Positions 60,687-64,000 of a stretch of DNA of 64,000 bases are shown here, one piece after another. Under the pieces are notes generated by a model. It was not told the origin of the DNA, made no database searches, and saw only the letters and a program-made list of their open reading frames with translations. Origin of the DNA: Lycium barbarum (taxonomy: Eukaryota > Streptophyta > Magnoliopsida > Solanales > Solanaceae). The stretch is from positions 25,112,231 through 25,176,230 of the forward strand of contig NC_083344.1 in NCBI RefSeq assembly GCF_019175385.1. The letters run 5' to 3'. The position numbers and the translations under genes were made by a program. Every line of letters starts with the position of its first letter. Position 1 is the first letter of the stretch.

Positions 60687-62000
60687 ATGCCGCCAAAGGG
60701 AAAAGCTACAGCCGCCCAGAAGGGCAAGACTACGACAAAAAGGCAGATAGAAAGAGAGCCGCCCATGAATGTAGAAGAGGGCGAGTCACATAATGAGGGT
60801 CTATCTAATACCTCCTCCACCCCGCCCAATGTAGAAGAACAAGGAGGAGCTTCAGCTCTATTTCCTCCGCCAGTTGCTTCGGGTCAAAAAGTGACCGAGG
60901 CTATCCATTTATTGACACAACTAGTTGCTGCCCAGGCACAGCGGCAGGGTTCGGGTTCAAGTGACAGGGCCGTTAGTACTAGAGCCCGTGATTTTATGAG
61001 TTTGAATCCCCCGGAGTTTTTCGGGTCAAAGCCGGATGAAGACCCTCAAGGTTTTATTGATGAAATATTGAGAACATTGAAGATTATTCATGCCTCCGAA
61101 ACCGAATCTGTGGAGTTAGCATCTTATAGACTCCGAGATGTGGCAGTTTTATGGTATAATAATTAGATATCATCAAGAAAAGAGAATGCGCCTCCCCCGG
61201 TTTGGCAAGAATTTTTAGATGCCTTCATCCGCCACTATTTGCCACCCGAGGTCCGCCGAGCTAGAGCGGATAGGTTCTTAAATTTGAAACAAAGAAATAT
61301 GAGTGCCCGGGAGTATAACCTTCAATTCAATTCATTGGCTAGATATGCCCCGGCTATGGTGGCCGATATGGGAGATAGAGTGCACAGGTTTGTGAGTGGC
61401 CTAGGGCCACATTTGTTCAAAGATTGCTTAACGGCTTCATTGCAAGACAGGATGGATATTTCCCGCATTCAAGCCCATGCTCAAAATCTAGAAGAGCAAC
61501 GACGTCCGCAAAAGGGCGAGCGTGATATGGATTAGGGGCAAAGTAAGAGGGCCAGATCCATAGGTGCTGATAGCGACTATAGAGGGGGATCGAGGCAGAC
61601 ATATTCTAGACACTTAGGCCAGTCGGTGACTAGTGTACCCCCACGAGTTGCAGGCCAGGGGTCCGATCGCTCTAGTCATCCCGGACCGGATCAGAGTTTC
61701 ACAGAGTCGGGTTCTCGGTATAGGAGTGATTTAGGCCAGAGGAGATCATCTATACTACAATGTACCTAGTGCGGTAAGCTACATTGGGGACCGTGTCGAT
61801 TGGGTTCGGATGTTTGTTATGTTTGCGGCCAGTCAGGTCATATTATGAGAGAGTGCCCATTTCGAGGTGGTAGGCGTGCGGTTCAGCCCACAGGATCAGC
61901 GGCTGGTTCTTCTTTGGTGCGCCCGGGAGGGCAGACGTCCCCAGTTCCAGCAGGTCGAGGTAGAGGCAGAGGGGGAGCATCTACTTCAGGTGCCACTTAG
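60687..62000 (+). pseudogene. Gypsy gag with internal TAG stops
   Basis: Starts at the ATG at 60687 (MPPKGKATAAQKGKTTTKRQ) and stays in frame for about 440 codons, with TAG stops at about 61164 (after WYNN), 61533, 61768 and at the end (61998), after which homology continues (PRIYALAERQDLES). The capsid-like part contains FFGSKPDEDPQGFIDEI and PPPVWQEFLDAFIRHYLPPE; the knuckle is CYVCGQSGHIMRECP. Homology to the minus-strand gag ends at VTGV near 62062; there is no protease. Confidence 0.88.
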
Positions 62001-62062
62001 CCCCGTATATATGCTTTAGCTGAGCGACAGGATCTAGAGTCATTCCCCGATGCCGTCACAGG

Positions 62063-62912
62063 TGTATCTGCACCTTTGATAATGTGTGAAAGGAGAAATA
62101 AATATTTGTAATATTAAGCAAGTATGAATTGAGAGGTTTTATCCTATGTGGCAATGGTAATCGGTAAAGTATGATATGTGGTATTAACAATGTTTATACA
62201 TCCTTGAGGATGGTATTGATCCATCACCTGTAATCTTTATGAAATACCTTTTTAAAGGTACCACCGATGGGACTTAAGGGGGGATTGTAATGACGATAGT
62301 ACTTAAGTTCTAAGGAAGTAAGGTATGAAGAGTAGAACTTCCAAGATAGTAGCTGCTGAATGATAGAGAAAAGATAGGGTCAGTTAGAAAAAGTAAGAGA
62401 GAGACGTACGCCACCGAGTAAGTTAGTTATTAATGAAAGCTTCCTTATCGTGCAGACTATATTGTCAATATATTTTATGAAGATGTGAGTGTAAGGAAAA
62501 TATACGATACATGATTTATAGCACTTTAGAAGTTACCATTATAGGATTATTGAGTTAGTAGTACGAGGCTGCATAATCAATGAAGGACATGAGAGATGTC
62601 CTAGAAGCATTTACTGTATGATAGAAAGGGAAAGGAGAGGTGTAGGCAGATATGAAAATGCCCCCCCCCCCCCCAAATAGCCCAGGATGTAAGTTAAGAA
62701 CTAGAAATGCAAGCTTGAAAAAGGTATGTACGTTTTCTTTTTATGCTTTTGGGTCGTGTGCGGCCGAACTCTATTGCTATTCTGTTGTTGCCCTGTGAGG
62801 CAATGTTATTATGGGCTGTTGTGACAGGATGGTAGTGCCATATTACAGGGGAAACTATGGCGAACTTTTTGTAGAATTCCCGAGTGTTTAACATTCGAGG
62901 ACGAATGTTCCA
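62063..62912 (+). other. Non-coding internal region of the plus-strand Gypsy element
   Basis: No open frame or pol motif. It has a poly-C tract near 62659-62675 and, close to the end, CATTCGAGGACGAATG, an inverted-repeat-like string often found at the pol end of chromoviral elements. Confidence 0.7.
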
Positions 62913-62926
62913 AAACGGGGGAAGAA
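62913..62926 (+). other. Polypurine tract
   Basis: AAACGGGGGAAGAA-type purine run immediately before the TG of the 3' LTR; the usual primer for plus-strand DNA synthesis. Confidence 0.85.
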
Positions 62927-64000
62927 TGTTACACCTTGGAAATTTTCCGTTAACGGACAGTGAATAGACTAACGAAGGGAATGACGTATACGATGTTTTG
63001 ATAAGTAAGAAATAGCATTTGATGACTCTAATCAAGGTTCAAAGACATTCGAGGTGAGGGAAGGAAGGTTGTCAAGGAAAGCAAGGGGTAAGTTGAGTAT
63101 CGGATAAGAATTTCGAGTGACAAGTTAAGGATGGCGTAATGATGTCTTGGAGAAGAGTGATAACTTCCGTTAGATTGGTATTGTGAGTGTTGCTATGAAC
63201 GTTTGGGAGTTGATATAGAATATGGGGAAAGTAGTACAAACAAAGGAAATGCTGCCCAATTTTCTTTAGCTTTAGTAAGCACGTTTAAGTAATCGTTTAA
63301 CTAATGTTAATACGAACTCCCTTGAAGGTATGGACGCGAGTATTGAAGGAGAACGATCAAGCGGTAGAATAGCTAAAGGAAAAGGTATGTTAGGCTAACC
63401 ATTTCCTTCTAAGGCATGAATCTTCCTAATTTTCCACGATCTTCCTATACAATGGAGACTATGAGTCCATGAATATAAAAAGCTACATACGCATATGATT
63501 AAGAAAGGAAATACGATATGAGATATGATATTCCCTCCTTCTTCATGATTTTTCCTACGTATCGAAAACTATGAGTCTACGATCATAAAGAACTTCATAC
63601 AAGATAAAGAAAAGAGACACGTTACGAGCATGACGATATTGATGATGAATCTAAGTCTAGGAGTCCTAAAGCTCATAAATGACATTCCTACGAAGATGGT
63701 AATCCTTATACTATTCCTATGATATTATTTGCCCTATATCTCTATGAATTTCTTATATTCCGGAGCTAAGAATCTATGATCATGAATAGCCACATGAGAT
63801 AAAGACAAGAGGCATGTTATAAGCTTAAGTCTAAAGATTCTAGAGTTCATGGTATAATGTTTCTACAAAGCTAACGGTATTAACTACGATCTATTGATGT
63901 TGCTTGTCGTATACACTCACCTTATATGCTAATTCCTTCAAGGTGAGTCAGAATGCTTATGAATGCTCCATAATGAAATCTGGGGTTCTCAACCTTATGT
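62927..64000 (+). repeat. 3' LTR of the plus-strand Gypsy element (incomplete)
   Basis: Starts TGTTACACCTTGG and follows the 5' LTR, except that about 823 bp (equivalent of 57722-58544) are missing at 63181, with TATTG as shared junction bases. It shares the 21-bp loss (junction near 63820) with the 5' LTR. It continues past the window end. Confidence 0.92.

Larger units (their letters stand above)
57465..64000 (+). mobile_element. Plus-strand non-autonomous Gypsy element (runs off the window)
   Basis: 5' LTR 57465-60480 (3,016 bp; start mutated from TG to TA), tRNA-Met primer site, broken gag 60687-62000, about 0.9 kb of non-coding DNA, a purine tract ACGGGGGAAGAA before 62927, then the 3' LTR (62927 onward, cut by the window end). 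Protease, RT and integrase are absent; after the gag tail the sequence goes straight to the region preceding the 3' LTR. The left target duplication reads CCTCT (57460-57464); the right one is not visible. Confidence 0.9.

Noticed and set aside
1..64000. CRISPR array, tRNA or rRNA genes, riboswitch
   Set aside because: No spacer-repeat pattern, cloverleaf gene or rRNA sequence was recognised; the regular repeats are transposon minisatellites.

Overview
The window is plant nuclear DNA, most likely from a Solanaceae or related asterid; the species cannot be read from the sequence. The evidence is one intron-rich eukaryotic gene with a mitochondrial presequence, buried in nested plant transposable elements: Gypsy and Copia LTR elements, an L1-type LINE, Mutator-like elements, a Stowaway-like MITE and a tRNA-derived SINE. 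No bacterial-style operon, CRISPR array, tRNA or rRNA gene was seen.

Left part (2.5-23.05 kb, minus strand): a complete gene for the mitochondrial ClpB-type disaggregase (CLPB4 type). Ten exons splice in frame into 973 codons, with both AAA+ modules intact. Intron 4 is 11.0 kb long because a 9.66-kb Mutator-like element (9-bp target duplication TTTCAACAA) sits in it. That element in turn carries a full-length 6.2-kb LINE (22-bp target duplication) and a 199-bp SINE (9-bp target duplication). Heat-shock-element arrays lie 70-160 bp upstream of the ATG, and a Copia element (23290-29080, target duplication ACTTT) is inserted 236 bp upstream of the ATG.

Middle (29.1-42.05 kb): an A-rich tandem array, a TA microsatellite, a Stowaway-like MITE, then a 9.5-kb Mutator-like element (32542-42054, target duplication AGGTTCTGT). 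It carries a broken three-exon DUF1985 gene on the plus strand and, convergently, a MURA-like transposase remnant that keeps its N-terminus and CCHC knuckle but has lost the catalytic core. The element is full of tandem repeats built around the 12-bp palindrome TTGTTGCAACAA.

Right part (42.5-64 kb): a nest of Gypsy (Tekay/Del-like) elements. A minus-strand gag-pol element (internal 51.16-55.97 kb) has LTRs on both sides. Its left LTR is split by two solo LTRs (43639-46091 with TCCCA; 47480-50558 with CCTCC). Its right LTR is interrupted, at the homologous nucleotide used by the second solo LTR, by a plus-strand non-autonomous element (57465 to beyond the window) that has only a decayed gag. 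A partial LTR of a related family also occupies 1-1987.

Apart from CLPB4 no gene here looks functional. The notable biology is the nesting: possible reuse of one insertion site in two sister LTRs, a Copia element with two successive reverse-transcriptase segments, and a heat-shock promoter squeezed between a retrotransposon and the coding start.
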